Counted from the first letter of the stretch, positions 32,234 to 43,511 are shown. The stretch is 64,000 bases of DNA from Meconema thalassinum (GCA_946902985.2 OX336389.2:279851527-279915526); one strand, 5' to 3'. The notes: generated by a model not told the origin, from the letters alone. Numbers and translations: made by a program.

Positions 32234-32475
32234 GTGTTATAAACTTTTAGTAAAGCATTACATTTCTTAACACAAAGAAATACCAAATAGAATTGGATTT
32301 TCATGACCACAATTAAGATGGAAGACGCTTTCAGCTATTGGGTTATGTTGTGTACAATAAGTACAACCTTCATGGGTGTAATGATAGTGAAAATACCTTT
32401 ACACTTGTGAGGATCGAACTCGTAACCTTTGGCATTGTAATGTATCTACTTCCAGAAAATTATCTGTGAATACTA
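32234..32475. other. Unassigned sequence
   Basis: Short interval between two SINEs; nothing recognised. Confidence 0.4.
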
Positions 32476-32494
32476 TACTGCGTTACAATTTATT

Positions 32495-32529
<35 letters not shown>

Positions 32530-32961
32530 TCGTATGGCTTTTAATGCCGGGAGTGTCCGAGGACAAGCTCGGCTTCTCCTGATTCTGTAGCTGCTTCCAG
32601 CAGACACCCTTAGGGTGAGCTACAAGTTCTGTTCAATTTCAAGTAGTTCCAACTTTCGCCACCAGATATCAATGATACCTACTGTAGTGGTGAACGTTGG
32701 AACTTTGATAGAGCGTTCCGATGAAATCTAACCTAACAATTTAGCTTCACACATGTTTAGTCTGTGGAAGGATCTTTTACATGCCATAAATCTATGACAT
32801 GGGACCACCGGCTTTTCTTCCCCTCCGAAGGAAGGCATACTGAAAGATTTTAACGCTCTTAAAAAATCCGACGACTTCGGCCGGGTTTGAACCCGCTATC
32901 TTGGGAACAGCTGTTCAACATGCTACCGACTACGCCACCGAAGCCGCTACTGCGTTACAAT
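32476..32961 (-). mobile_element. SINE-E-related element with TAAA-repeat tail, 14-bp TSD
   Basis: TACTGCGTTACAAT at 32476-32489 and 32948-32961. The minus head reads GGCTTCGGTGGCGTAGTCGG with B-box region gcgggttcaaacccgg. The 3' body (plus: cgtatggcttttaatgccgg, gagtgtccgaggacaagctc) is SINE-E-like, but the centre is different. It ends in about eleven TTTA units, the tail that would prime reverse transcription. Confidence 0.88.
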
Positions 32962-33335
32962 AGCAATATAGAGGAAAAGAACACATCAGAAGAGTAGAAT
33001 CACAAAACACTGGCCAACCGCAATGTGGCTGAAGGACACCCTAAAATAGGAAGCTGGTGAATTAAACTTGACCCACTGGAGAGTAAGCAGCTCGTGCCTG
33101 TTAGATTGGTTACAACACACGAGAGGTTCAAGAGCCACACCAGTAACAATCTCAATTCTATGACTGCGCCTGTCATAAACCTTGTACAACAATTATACAT
33201 ATTTCCAAGGGAACAAAGACATCGTTGCTACCAAAAACATGCTTCTTGATTCCGAAAATTCTAAACCAGGCGAACCTTCCTTTAGGGCCACATCCTCTTC
33301 ATTCCAACCACCAGCAGCAATTTATCTACAGTATA
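32962..33335. other. Unassigned sequence
   Basis: No recognisable gene or repeat. Confidence 0.4.
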
Positions 33336-33847
33336 TCTATACTAATATATAAAATGACATGGTGTGTGTCTGTGTATTACTCAATCACGCAAGTACTACT
33401 GGTCCGATTTTCATGAAATTCAGCATGGATGTAGCTGATTTACCTGGTTAACATATAGGCTACTTTTGAATTCGATACTTTGCACTATTTAGAGATGGCG
33501 ACCATTTTAGTGACGTCACTACACCCTTCGGTTTCAAATTTTCATATTTCCATTTCAAATAAAAAGAGAACGCTAAGAAATAGCAAACTTTTGATGGCAT
33601 ATACGAGGTTTAAAATTTGATTTTCTATCCGAAAGGTCCTGATCTCTTTTCGTGTATCTCCAACGGTTAGCGAGTAAAACCTAAATTTGTACTATAAAAC
33701 ACGGTCAACACCGAGCGGTGTAGTTGGACAAAATGTTCCATCCCTACTTTCCCTCCACGCAGCACCTCGCCTATCCCCTGTTTTAACTGTCACCTTCACA
33801 TTTTAATTTATTTATAACACGTAGCAAAGCACGGATACTTCAGCTAG
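33336..33847 (+). mobile_element. Non-autonomous Helitron (family H2)
   Basis: Starts TCTATACTAATATATAAAAT after an A and ends CAGCTAG before a T, i.e. insertion at A|T with no TSD. A short hairpin (cgtagc-aaa-gcacg type) lies about 12 bases from the CTAG end. The start closely matches a well-known insect Helitron 5' end. The 512-bp interior is non-coding. Confidence 0.85.
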
Positions 33848-34171
33848 TTCCTAACACGAGTATTGAAGTGATAGAAGCAATTTTTCAGTGTTGCCTAGTT
33901 CTATTATAGAACGCTTTTTAATCGGTCAACAATAATGGCACCCAATTATATTAGGCGGGAAAACAAGTATTTAAATTAAACGCACTAATCTGAAAGAAAT
34001 ATTACATGATATAGGCTACTTATTACAAAACAACACGATTTTATGTACAAAATTTAAATACTGATATTTGTTTCTCCGCCTAATGTAATTAGTAGGCACT
34101 GGACATTTATGCACTAAAACCAATTATAATATGCATGCGATTATGTACCAAAAATGTAGAAAATATATATT
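33848..34171. other. Unassigned sequence with weak repeat similarity
   Basis: cttttta-atcggtcaacaa and ctgaaagaaatattacatga near 33912 and 33990 faintly recall the repeat at 26371; not enough for assignment. Confidence 0.3.
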
Positions 34172-34649
34172 AAAAATTGAAAAATTATAATGGTAATGAT
34201 AATGGTACTTACAGAATAAGACATAACAATGAATTATTTGAACATATAGAAGATTTGGTGAGTGTGATGAGAAAGAGGAGAATGTCTTTCTTTGGACATT
34301 TGGAACGGATGGAGCATCATCGACTTTCATATCGAATACACTCATCAATCTCTCTAAAAAAATCCTATTGTAAATGGTCGATGCAAGTTAAAAAGGACCT
34401 AACAGAAGCTCGAATCAATCAAGCTCTGGTTTGGGATAGGAACCTGTTCAGAAAGGCGGTTAAATCAACCAGTAATCTACACCTTTTAACATCTGTGATG
34501 CCTCGCCCTCACTGCAAGTGGACGGAAGAAAGGAGAGCTGAACATTCGTCAAGAATGAAGATCCACTGGCAGACAAGAAAACAAGCATTACAGTGATCAT
34601 ATGAATGAAGAACATTGACGGCCGAAACGACCAAAAAAAATTGAAAAAT
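34172..34649 (+). mobile_element. 5'-truncated LINE insertion with 14-bp TSD
   Basis: AAAAATTGAAAAAT occurs at 34172-34185 and 34636-34649, bounding only the 3' end of a non-LTR retrotransposon, as expected for truncated target-primed integration. Confidence 0.85.
34196..34596 (+). CDS. LINE ORF2 C-terminal fragment, frame intact
   Basis: About 134 codons: TYRIRHNNELFEHIEDLVSV, RKRRMSFFGHLERMEHHRLS, KWSMQVKKDLTEARINQ and HCKWTEERRAEHSSRMKI, then a stop. This is the segment after the reverse transcriptase in many arthropod LINEs (RKRRLxFxGHxxRM ... W-x2-ER). It lies within the TSD-bounded insertion, has no stop, and lacks all catalytic domains, so it is not functional alone. The intact frame suggests a fairly recent insertion. 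Confidence 0.8.
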
Positions 34650-34865
34650 ATGCACTTAACAATAAGCCAACCTTATTCACTCTTCTTTCCCTATGCAGTC
34701 GTTTTTGCATGTTGTTCAAGTTGAAATTAATTTTCACATTTCACTTCCTTCGAGCATACTTGACAATATACGAGTTGAGTAATCAATATAACCTGACACC
34801 CACTGATTTAATAAATACTTCCTGCTGCTCTTCTCTTTAGACATCTTGAGGCAGCATGCTTGCGT

Positions 34866-35704
34866 TATAGTACATTATGCAACGAGCCTATAATGGAAAT
34901 TATAAAACTCGCTTCGCTCGTTTCATAAACATACTCGTGTCTTAATTACCATTATAGGCGAGTTGCATACGACTGTTTATGTTCGACGATAATTATAACT
35001 TTATTTAATTTAATTTTATGTTCGAACAGAAATACTCATACGTATCTGTCGAGATTCAGTCACTTGAATTTAGCGATCGGAGTGCAAGCGCCGAGTTTGC
35101 TCTCTGTGCTTTACAAGGTCTCTGACCCACGCATGCGCTCTGCCTGTTTGGTAATGCGATATGTTTACAGTCTGCCGATCTGCACCAGCATTCACTCCAA
35201 CTGTCACCGAAGTTGTATGAAAGAATGCCCTGTGTAGAAATTGGAGTTGGGGATATTAAGGTACAGTGCTATATCTTTTCTCATATTTGCCAGTTTATTT
35301 ACGCGAACATATGGGACGGTGCACTTTCTATGTCGGTAATTTATATAGCAGGATGCTGTGTTGCCATCTTCTGGACGTAGATTCATAAATTTCTTGCATA
35401 TATCATAGTATTTTCTTAAAGATTCGTGCTGATTTTGTCTTTGTGTTTGCCATTATAACTACAATGGTTGATCGGATATCTTTTACATTGTCAACTTTCA
35501 AATCATGTAATTCATGTCCGACATGTTGGATTCTGTGTTCAAGTGCGAAGCTATCAAGTACCTAATTGGACACACATCATCAATCTTGAGCTCTGATTGG
35601 TTGGAGAAACTGTATCATAATGAAAACTAGCACTTTAATGACCATCATTATGATACAGTTTTCTGACATATAACATTTACATTTCGACAACGTCGAACAT
35701 AAAA
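34866..35704 (+). repeat. Palindrome-ended DNA repeat R, copy 1
   Basis: Homologous to 53001-53856 in inverted orientation. The left end is a near-palindrome: 34879-34896 (gcaacgagcctataatgg) pairs with 34949-34966. Near the right end is a perfect 17-bp stem (aaactgtatcataatga ... inverse, around 35607-35660) and a small ttcgac-aac-gtcgaa hairpin. No transposase frame. It is probably a non-autonomous DNA transposon of unknown superfamily; no TSD was established. Confidence 0.75.
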
Positions 35705-35968
35705 TACTGTTATCTCGGTATCTGTTCTTCAGACAGTTGCTTACAAGGGATGTCCAACACGCAAGCGAAACCAATTTTGATCCAGATGCTTTAAATTATA
35801 ATTAATTTCAAATTTATACGCTACAATATGCTGTTGTGTTCAGAATGTGAAATAAATCCAATAATCCCACGAAATATGCATTTGCATATGCATTTTCAAA
35901 ACATCCGGTCCCTAGTTATTAGGCACAATTCAATTTGAGTTGACCGGCTGGAGAACTCTCCATAGTAA

Positions 35969-36805
35969 CTAGCAATCCGACCCGGCTTCGCCCGGGAACA
36001 TTTATGAATGCAATACGTGATAAGCGCTTTTTTTTTCTCCAATGTCAATGAACAACGACCAATAGGTCCGTTTTATGTCTCGGCATGATGGGTTAAATCA
36101 CTGACTGGACTGTTAATTATATTATCATGGAGAAGCATGTGCAACAAATTCGTGTCAGACGTAATTTAAGAATGGCGAGGTGCATGAAACACAAATCCTC
36201 CTTCCGTCCAATCTTAAGTTGACTGTGAATTTGACGGAACGAAAAGTTCACAGAGAAATGAAGAAAAGCCGAGTTGCACTCCCAGGGAAACTCCAAACAC
36301 AACCACTCTTCTCTAAAATTTTTAACTCAACACGACTCGACAGTTTGCTGCTGGCTGTATCTGGGACAATAAGCTCATCCGCTAGCTAGGCTGTAACAGG
36401 GATGATAGACTCGCCCTTAGCTAGCTCGTAAACTGTCGCCTCAGTAGTTGAATGGACATGGTTGGCAGAAATTAAAACGTAAAAACACTTATAGTGGGCG
36501 ATGTATTGAAGATAGACATATGCTCTCGCGGGCTTTTTTTGTAGAACTTTTCATGCTGAACAATTCTTACACTCATAGTATTTAGATATTTTTAACGGTT
36601 TGCCCAGCGTAAGCTTACAAAGCGCTCGGACGCCAGTTTTTTTTCGGCTTTTCCACTTAAATCGTTACTGCTCGGCTTCCTTTGATCATAAGTAAATTAT
36701 TTTCTACAGAAATCATCCTCAAGATATCCTTTACAGAATGGTGAAAACCGCATCAAAATCCATCCAGTCATTCTCGAGTTTACCCGTAACATCCAAGAAT
36801 CGGGG
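35969..36805 (-). mobile_element. Helitron H1, longest copy, 5' end missing
   Basis: The CTAG end at 35969-35972 (minus 3' end, followed by T) is preceded on minus by the CCCGGGCGAAGCCGGGTCGG hairpin. The interior matches 61079-61847 almost to its end, which shows that full H1 is roughly 870 bp. The TCTACTTAG start is lost: homology stops at the segment containing aagaatcggggac (36805). Confidence 0.75.
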
Positions 36806-36894
36806 ACCCAGCAATCACACCGACTATCACGCACTGTAGTAAGAAGCTAACACAGTAGCCTACCTCAGCTAGATTTTTAGTCTACACTGCAAAC

Positions 36895-37140
36895 TAGCCG
36901 AGTGCGTTAACTCACTCTCCAAGAGCGCAGTTGGGAGTTGCAGCTAGTACGGAGATCGCAGGTTTAAATCCCAGTGCATACAATGTCCATCCTGGGTGTG
37001 TGTTTACCACACTTCGCCCAGGAAAATGCCGGGATGGTGCCTTATTTCAAGTCCCACGGCACTTACTCCAATCCTAGACCACAATACACTAATTTCCGTC
37101 TTTTAAATTCTCCCTACAGCATTTGTAGGCTGCCACCAGG
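36895..37140 (+). repeat. tRNA-headed SINE, partial
   Basis: The head is gccgagtgcgttaactcact and a B-box-like gcaggtttaaatcccagtgc, then a pyrimidine-rich body including a module-like atgccgggatggtgcc at 37025. It runs directly into the (GTT)n of the next SINE. Confidence 0.5.
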
Positions 37141-37440
37141 TAAAGGTTGTTGTTGTTGTTGTTTCATTTGAGCGGCTTGGACATCGTAGTTATTTAGCCC
37201 CGTGTAATTGGGTGTAAATAAATAAATAAATAAATAAATAAATTATCTAATAGGCTGTGTTATTGTGGTGTCTGTGGTAGTATGTGTATTTTTAATTCAG
37301 GTGAGGTTGGGAAGGAAGAGGCCTTGGCGTTGAATTACGAACCATCCCGGAATTTGCCTGGAGTAGACGTGGGGAACCACGGGTATCCACTTCCAGAATG
37401 GCTGAGATGGAAATCGAACTCACCTCATCTCGGTTTGCCA
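37141..37440 (-). mobile_element. SINE-F relic with AAAT microsatellite
   Basis: gttgttgttgttgtttcatt and cgtagttatttagccccgtg, with an (AAAT)n run inserted or expanded at 37216-37242. Then the central module (accatcccggaatttgcctg, gtggggaaccacgggtatcc) and a decayed B-box (gaaatcgaactcacctc). Confidence 0.75.
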
Positions 37441-37504
37441 GGAATTGGAGAACTTACTGTTAACAATGCAGCTAACAACCAAAATTTTCTGTTGCTCTGT
37501 TGTC

Positions 37505-37862
37505 AAATATCAAGTCTTTTTTGTATGGCTTTTAGTGCCGGGAGTTTCCGAGGACATGTTCGGCTCGCCAGTTTTTTGTAGCTGCTTCTAGGCGGACACC
37601 CAATGGGTGAGCTACACGTAGCTACCGCCGCGTGTGGAGTGTTGTCTGGGGAGGAAAGTGTGATTGTAATGACAAGGAGTTGGAAGGTAGCGGCTGTGGC
37701 CTATAGTTAGGGACCAACCCCGACATTTGCCTGCAAGGAAGATGGGAAACCACAGAAGACCATCTTCAAGGTTGCCGGCGGGGTGGGGATTCGAACCACC
37801 TCGCCTCCCGGATGTGAGCGACTGCCAGAGGTCATGCCGTAACGACCACGGCTAACTCACCC
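37505..37862 (-). mobile_element. SINE-E, full length
   Basis: The 3' body (plus: gtatggcttttagtgccggg), central module (ggaccaaccccgacatttgc, gatgggaaaccacagaagac), B-box (gattcgaacc) and head end (gaccacggctaactcacccg) are all present. A possible short TSD aagtct is too short to be sure. Confidence 0.85.
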
Positions 37863-38465
37863 GGTAAGTCTCAATAATAATATAATTATAACCTATGGTT
37901 TTTGTGTCCTTTTTAAATTCTGTGGCTTTATAGTAAGTATACTGACCAGGGTCTCTCAACCACAGGGCCTCAAATGGCCAGCTGATCCCGCAACCTACGA
38001 CAAAGCAACTAAGAACGCTATCGTTGTCCGACGCTGGCAGTATAAACACAATAGCAAAGCTAATCTGCCAAATACCAAACGCAAACAAGTAAACGATGCT
38101 GATGAACAAATGCAGTATGTCCCAATCTCCTCGGTTCAGCGAGTTAAGGTTCTCGACTTAGTGAGAAGATTTACTCATGGCCACTGAACTTCCTTGTAGG
38201 GATCGTCTGGGTGGATAGTAGCCGCCTGCTTGCCACAATCGACGGCGGTGATGTCATATTTTCACCTTGCACGGAGTGTTAATATATACAACACACTCGC
38301 CCATTTCCTCCTACCACAACTGATCAGGTGACAGAGTCTATGGTATAGGCGTCACTTCGGGGACCAAGACACTTTCTGCTCCATCAACTTATGAAAGTAA
38401 GTGACATCACAATGATACAGGATATCAGACAGATTCAACATACACTCAAGTACACGGGAATACTT
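37863..38465. other. Unassigned sequence
   Basis: No recognisable gene; contains aaagcaactaagaacgctat-type unique sequence only. Confidence 0.4.
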
Positions 38466-38766
38466 GACCTCGATATAGCCAAGCCCCTAAATGAATCAAT
38501 AACAACAACAATATTTGAGATTGAGAATTAGGCCATAAGTTAGGAACCATCCGAGCAATTTCGTAGAGCAGAAGTTGTAGACCAGGGGAAGACACTTCTA
38601 CGATGGATTTGGTGGGACTCGAACCAATCCCTTCTAATGTTTTCCCCACGAGGTTGAATGCACCCTTTTTCAACTCTCAGACCAGAATTGATTTTTGGTA
38701 AACCCCAGGATCGAACCCAAACCTCAGGAGTGAGAGTTAAGAATCCTAACCACTACACCACGAGGT
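38466..38766 (-). mobile_element. SINE-F-related copy
   Basis: ctaaatgaatcaataacaac (tail), aaccatccgagcaatttcg (eroded module), gggactcgaaccaatccctt and a terminal minus head (aggatcgaacccaaacctca ... aaccactacaccacgagg) show the two-B-box arrangement also seen at 42113-42532. Confidence 0.7.
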
Positions 38767-38936
38767 ATTCCTGTCACGGTGGCACTAAGAACTTAGTAAC
38801 AGATGGGTTTGAATTCCTCTGTTGGCCATCCTAGATTCTGATTTTTGTTAGTCCTACTTAAACTCTAGCCAAATGCTGGTTTAGTTCCATTTTCACCAGA
38901 ACACCAGATCATACGTCACTATAAATTGTGCTGTTT

Positions 38937-39295
38937 AACAGAGTTTAGACATAGCCTCCGTGGCTTAGGCGGCAGCACGCCGGCCTCTCACCGCTGGGTC
39001 CGTGGTTCAAATCCCGGTCACTCCATGTGAGATCTGTGCTGGACAAAACGGAGGCAGACAGGTTTTTCTCCGGGTACTCTGGTTTTCCCTGTCACAATTT
39101 CATTCCAGCAACACTCTCCACTATCATTTCATTTCATCTGTCATTCATTTAATCATTGCCCCAGAGGAGTGCGTCAGGCCTCGGCAGCCGGCACAGTTCA
39201 TATCCTCGCCGCTAGATGGAGGGCTTCATTCATTCCATTCCTGACCCGGTCGAAGACTGGAAGCAGGCTGTGGATTTTCAACAGAGTTTAGACAT
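38937..39295 (+). mobile_element. SINE-A with perfect 16-bp TSD
   Basis: AACAGAGTTTAGACAT at 38937-38952 and 39280-39295. Full-length: agcctccgtggcttaggcgg to gctgtggattttc. Confidence 0.95.
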
Positions 39296-39546
39296 GTTAT
39301 AAGTACTGTACATGTAGCTACTAAGCAATTGCCTCTAAATACATACATTTTCGTTTGACACTGTTTTGCCTTTCAGCGTCCAGTCTTGTCTGCAAGTTAC
39401 TGTTCGCGGACAAGTCACCTCTATGAGCCCCTATTAGTAGTCCTCGTCTGCTTCTACACCTCACAATTTGAAATCATTCAACACTCAATCTAACCATCCC
39501 TTCCTAGGCCTACCTCTGCTTCTCTTACCCTCTGTCTAGAGCATTC

Positions 39547-39770
39547 ACTGGCTGCGTGCTCAGCGGTAATGTTCCCGCCTGCTGTACCCAAGGTTGCAGG
39601 ATCGAATCCTGGCGCAGTCAGTTGACATTTAAGGGTGCGCAAATGTGGGGGAGTCGTGTTAGTAGATTAACTGCCACGTTAATGATCCCCTTCGGGGCAA
39701 AATTCCGGCAAACCCGGCGTATTTTAAAAGCCGCAGTAGTTGAAAGGGACGTAAAACCAATAACATCATA
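39547..39770 (+). mobile_element. SINE-D copy
   Basis: ctggctgcgtgctcagcggt, caggatcgaatcctggcgca, ccacgttaatgatccccttc and gggacgtaaaaccaat match 21336-21569. No clear TSD. Confidence 0.85.
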
Positions 39771-40730
39771 TATAGATACAGCCTGTATAAAAAACGCTAC
39801 AAAACTCAAGCTCTAAAACCAGACGGAGTTACAAGCTTCGGTTTGGGCAAAGATCATCCAAATCATCTCAATAGCACAGCAAAAATCTTGAAAGTATACG
39901 TATTTTCAAAATTCAATATAGGCTATCCTTTGCGCGCATAAATATTTGACTGTTGCTATTCAAACATGGCCGAGGCACTACCCAACAAATAACCGTATGC
40001 GTCATTCATACCACTGGCGTGTATTTGAAGACGGTCACCAACCAATTCCTCAATACTATAAAATACAGTTCACAGTAAGTACAAAATATACGTATTACAC
40101 GACTGTGCAACATTGATTTATTTGTTAGTGAAATTTTCTCCCGACACCGGGTGATAAAGATAGTGAGTAGGTATGCCAACTAATCTAATGGCATGTGCCG
40201 ATAGCGCAGTGGTTTATGTAAGGTTGGATTCCACCTCTCTGCAGATATATAAAATTACCACTGGAATATTGTTTCTACAGACGAGAATTTAGGAGAAAAA
40301 CGAGCGAAGAGACTAGAGGCTGTCAAAAACTGGGCGGCATTACCCAGATAACATGAAGCTCTTCTTGATAGGGAGATGAGATTACATGGTATGAGGGAGA
40401 GGACTGATGTTGAGAAAAGGGAATCACCTGGCAAACGAGAAACGGTGAAACTCATTAGACAAGATTTTGGAAAACCCGCCAGACCAGGCACAGGACCCAA
40501 AACATTCACAGCTTTAAAATTACTATTGATGAGCATACTTGTATTTATTATTACCTCTACAGCTGAACTCACTAACCCCTTAGGTAATCTCTCCTGCCCC
40601 ATCTTCAACACATGTGTCCCTTCAAACACAACAAAAAAAAGATATAACGTTCATTCTGTGAAAATACACACATCTAAAAACGTTTTGCGTATTGCCACAG
40701 AGCACAGTGAGGACGGACTTATTTACTAAG
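39771..40730. other. Unassigned sequence
   Basis: A plus-strand frame at 40376-40729 (117 codons) overlaps a minus frame at 40255-40629. Neither has a recognisable motif. Some of it may be the far C-terminal or 3' part of the adjoining Tc1 relic. Confidence 0.35.
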
Positions 40731-41165
40731 CAGTGACCACGCCTGCTCTACACAATTGAGATCGGGAGCATAGGCAGGCCATTCCATTCTGTGAATACCA
40801 TTAAACTTTCTTCGGCTTTTCCCATTTAATTGGGGTCGCCGGAGACAACCAGGTTAATTTTAGTTTTGGTCGGGGATTTCTGACGCCACGTGATTTTTCA
40901 GGTGGGATTCCACTCCACCCCACTGTTACCGGGATTCAAACCCTGGCCGTCCGGGTGAAAGACGAGCAGCTAAGCCATCGAGCCATCACGCTCCCTATTC
41001 TGTGGATACTATTCTCCTGAAGAATGGGATTAACAATGCCAGCTCTGTGAGGGCGAGCGTTATCGTCCATGAAATTGAAATTTGGGCCGCTATTGTCAGC
41101 GTAGCCTTTCATTACAGGTGACAGGATAGTATCCCTGTAACGTACTACCCTACCAGCGAATTGTT
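40731..41165 (-). pseudogene. Tc1-like transposase relic, 3' half, interrupted by a SINE
   Basis: From about 41165 the minus strand reads VVRYRDTILSPVMKG, then FMDDNARPHRAGIVNP, containing the second catalytic-Asp motif of Tc1/mariner transposases. After the SINE (40799-40996) it continues EWPAYAPDLNCVEQAWSLL, the WPAxSPDLNPIE-type motif with the third acidic residue at the E after CV. Frame changes are needed, so it is dead. Confidence 0.75.
40786..41009 (-). mobile_element. SINE in the Tc1 relic, 13-bp TSD
   Basis: attctgtgaatac (40786-40798) and attctgtggatac (40997-41009), one mismatch. The minus head has GGCTTAGCTGCTCGTC with B-box region agggtttgaatcccgg; about 198 bp. The body (plus: tcttcggcttttcccattta, attggggtcgccggagacaa) is not shared with types A-F. 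Confidence 0.85.
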
Positions 41166-41427
41166 ACCGGTGGCGGAAATAGGAACTAATGCGCTCCGCC
41201 CGGCCACACGCCTGCGATAGATGTGTAGTTGTCGCCAGCAAAACCTCATCGCTTGTCATTTGTGTGCATGATTCGTGCTGGGTCGTGCGCTGTGCGGTGT
41301 GTTCTCATTGCATACCTGTACATGCGTTCCCCGTCGCCGCTCGCTGCAGCCATAACGAGGCGAGAAGACGTAATGTATACAGAATAGCCCCGCTTCACGT
41401 CTAGCGGTAACAATTCCCTGGTAGGAT
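41146..41427. repeat. Inverted-repeat-bounded segment between Tc1 pieces
   Basis: ctaccagcgaattgttaccg (41151-41170) is inversely matched at 41404-41423 (cggtaacaattccctggtag). The enclosed about 235 bp is GC-richer than its surroundings and non-coding. Flanking ggatagtatccctgtaacg (41123) and ggatagtatccatgtaacg (41426) are direct copies of Tc1 coding sequence, so two Tc1 pieces are joined here. Confidence 0.6.
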
Positions 41428-41646
41428 AGTATCCATGTAACGTATGCCTGTCATACGCCCTGGGATGTACTCAGGAGGGAAGCAGCGACCATAAATGATG
41501 CCACCCCAAAACATTGCACCACCACCTCCCTGTTGGTATCGGTCTCGGATGTATTGGTCGTGCATACGTTCACCGGGTCGTCTGCACACTCGCTCAGATC
41601 TATCCTCATTGACACAGGCGAGTGTACACAGCCGATATACACGCAC
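41404..41646 (-). pseudogene. Tc1-like transposase relic, central part
   Basis: DRSERVCRRPGERM, YQQGGGGAMFWGGIIYG and IPGRMTGIRYMDTILP correspond to the Tc1 block VWRRxGE...GGGSVMVWGGI...L-x-RYxDxIL between the first and second catalytic acids. It ends at the inverted-repeat segment. The RYxDTIL motif is present again at the start of the neighbouring relic, so they derive from different copies or a duplication. Confidence 0.75.
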
Positions 41647-42112
41647 GCAATAAAGAATAATGGGTTTCAGACCACTACGACTCTTGGCCAGATATATGCT
41701 TTTTTATGTGTGTAGTTTCTCTCAACGCTTTCCAGTTAAAAACAGATTGTTGGTTACTTCAGGTAAGTATATACCCAAGAGTCACTGTTGACGTCACCAC
41801 AGACATGTGAGCTAGTCATAAACACCGTGACAGACAAAACAAACTTTACTTTCCCAATGGGGCCACCCACTTCTACGAGAAGAACAACACCATCAACCGT
41901 TATAGACTCTGCCATTGTAAGGTGTAGCCTAGTAGCTGAGTCACACGTCTTCGTTCTATTATTGTTTGTTGTTAACTCGTTTGAAGGGGTTACGACATCT
42001 TTGTCATCAGTCCCGTGTAACGTCGCGGCGTTCAATACGTACCCACTGGCGAGCAAAGATTTCGGCTTACGATTGATCCTTGCGCCTTACAAGTGTTTCT
42101 AAACCATCAGAA
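41647..42112. other. Unassigned sequence
   Basis: Two overlapping open frames on opposite strands (about 100 codons each) have no motifs. Confidence 0.35.
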
Positions 42113-42532
42113 GAGCAAATGTTGTTGTTGATGCATTTAGGGGCTTTGCGACATCGTGGTCATGTATCCCCGTGTACTTGGGTGTGTGTGGTATTTGTCT
42201 GATAACCCGTTTTATTGTGATGGCTGTAATAGTGTGAATATTTTTAATTCAGATCAGGATCGAGAAGGAGGTGGTCGTGCCTTCAATTTAGGAACCATCC
42301 CGGCATTCGCCTGGAGTAGAAATGGGGAACCACGGAAAACCACTTCCAGGATGGCTGATGTAGGAATCGAACCCATCTCTTCTCACTTTTGCCTCAAGAG
42401 GCTGAGTGCACCCCGTTCCAGACCTCAGACCAGAATTAAATTTATTTGCAGAGGCGGGAATCGAACCCGGGCTTTCACGGTGACAGCCAAAAGCGCTAGC
42501 CACTACGCAACGAGGCGGACAGGGGAGCAAAT
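42113..42532 (-). mobile_element. SINE-F, full length, 8-bp TSD
   Basis: GAGCAAAT at 42113-42120 and 42525-42532. From the right (minus): head (CGCCTCGTTGCGTAGTGGCT), B-box cgggttcgattcccgcctc, about 60 bp, a second B-box-like gggttcgattcc, and the central module (plus: ccatcccggcattcgcctgg, gaaccacggaaaaccacttc). Its 3' tail is (AAC)n on minus. Confidence 0.85.
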
Positions 42533-42682
42533 AGGCTTAAAACGGGAGTCATTCTAATGTTTCTATTCTTTATGTAGCCATAGTCCCTTTAAACTACGAG
42601 GGAACGGTCTTCAAATTACTTGGTTGGAACTTAGTGGCAGGATTATGGAGATGAAAGGCTTGCGACTGTGTGTCTTTGAAGT

Positions 42683-42968
42683 TGTTTGTTGTTGATTCTT
42701 TTAGGGTCTTTTCGACATCGTGGTCTTGTAGTCTCGTATGCTTGGGAGTGTGTAGAACTTGTCTGATAACCTGTGTCACTGTGATGTCTGTACTAGTGTA
42801 TTTGTAATTGAGGCAGTAAGTGATTGGCCTTAGTTGGGTACCATCCTGGCATTTGCCTGGAGTAGAAGCAGTTCAGCCTCACGAGGCTGAGTGTTACCCG
42901 TGTAGCCCTCAGACCAGAATTAAGTATTTTGTCAGAGCCGTGATTCGAACCTTTGATCACTGTACTTG
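42683..42968 (-). mobile_element. SINE-F, internally shortened
   Basis: gttgttgattcttttagggt, cgacatcgtggtcttgtagt, ggtaccatcctggcatttgc and tgattcgaacctttga match 42121-42524. The segment around the inner B-box is missing (a jump at about 42871, gaagcagttcagcctcacga). Confidence 0.75.
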
Positions 42969-42975
42969 CTGCACC

Positions 42976-43006
42976 CCTCCCCCCCCCCCCCCCCCCCCCC
43001 CCCCTC
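42976..43006. repeat. Poly-C tract
   Basis: About 30 near-continuous C residues, adjoining the eroded head of the SINE-F copy. Confidence 0.95.
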
Positions 43007-43254
43007 ACGGTCATGGTGAGCGGTTTAACGCGAGTGAGTACGCCGCGCCGCGGGGTTATTATTGCTTGTGAATGTTGCTTCACAAATACAGTAATACTGT
43101 CCACATTAACATTTTATGCAATTTAAATTTAAGATGATTCTCCACGAAGCTTGCTGTCTCAATAAATCACTGTAGAGCTTCGATTTTTAAACTGGGGAGC
43201 GAGACCCCGGAACGGTTCAGGGTAATGGTAATGATCATTGTCTTCTATTAATAA

Positions 43255-43504
43255 CTAGCAACCCGCCCCAGCTTCGCTCGTTATCTGTAATTGTTTACCC
43301 AGCGTAAGCTAAAAGGCGCACGGACGATAGTTTTTTTTACTCGATTCACTGAAATCTTTACTGCTTGGCTTTCTTTGGTCATAAATACATTATTTTCAAC
43401 AGAAACCGTCCTCAAGAAATCCTTTACAGAATGGTGAAAACCGCGTCAAAATCCATACAGTCGTACTCGAGATTACCCGTTACATCCAAGAATCGGGTAG
43501 TTTG
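43255..43504 (-). mobile_element. Helitron H1, internally deleted fragment
   Basis: CTAG at 43255-43258 with T following on minus, then GAGCGAAGCTGGGGCGGG (weakened hairpin). A jump leads to the H1 5' half (agcgtaagct, ttactgcttggctttctttg, acatccaagaatcggg), ending before the TCTACTTAG start. Confidence 0.7.
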
Positions 43505-43511
43505 TACGAGC

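Noticed and set aside
39002..39244. Frames beginning MVQIPVTPCEICAG found repeatedly (also 19291, 29045, 61994)
   Set aside because: They are the same frame of SINE-A, not a protein family; SINE-A is tRNA-derived.
39771..40729. A 117-124 codon gene on either strand
   Set aside because: Both frames overlap each other, lack any domain signature and show no start or splice context.
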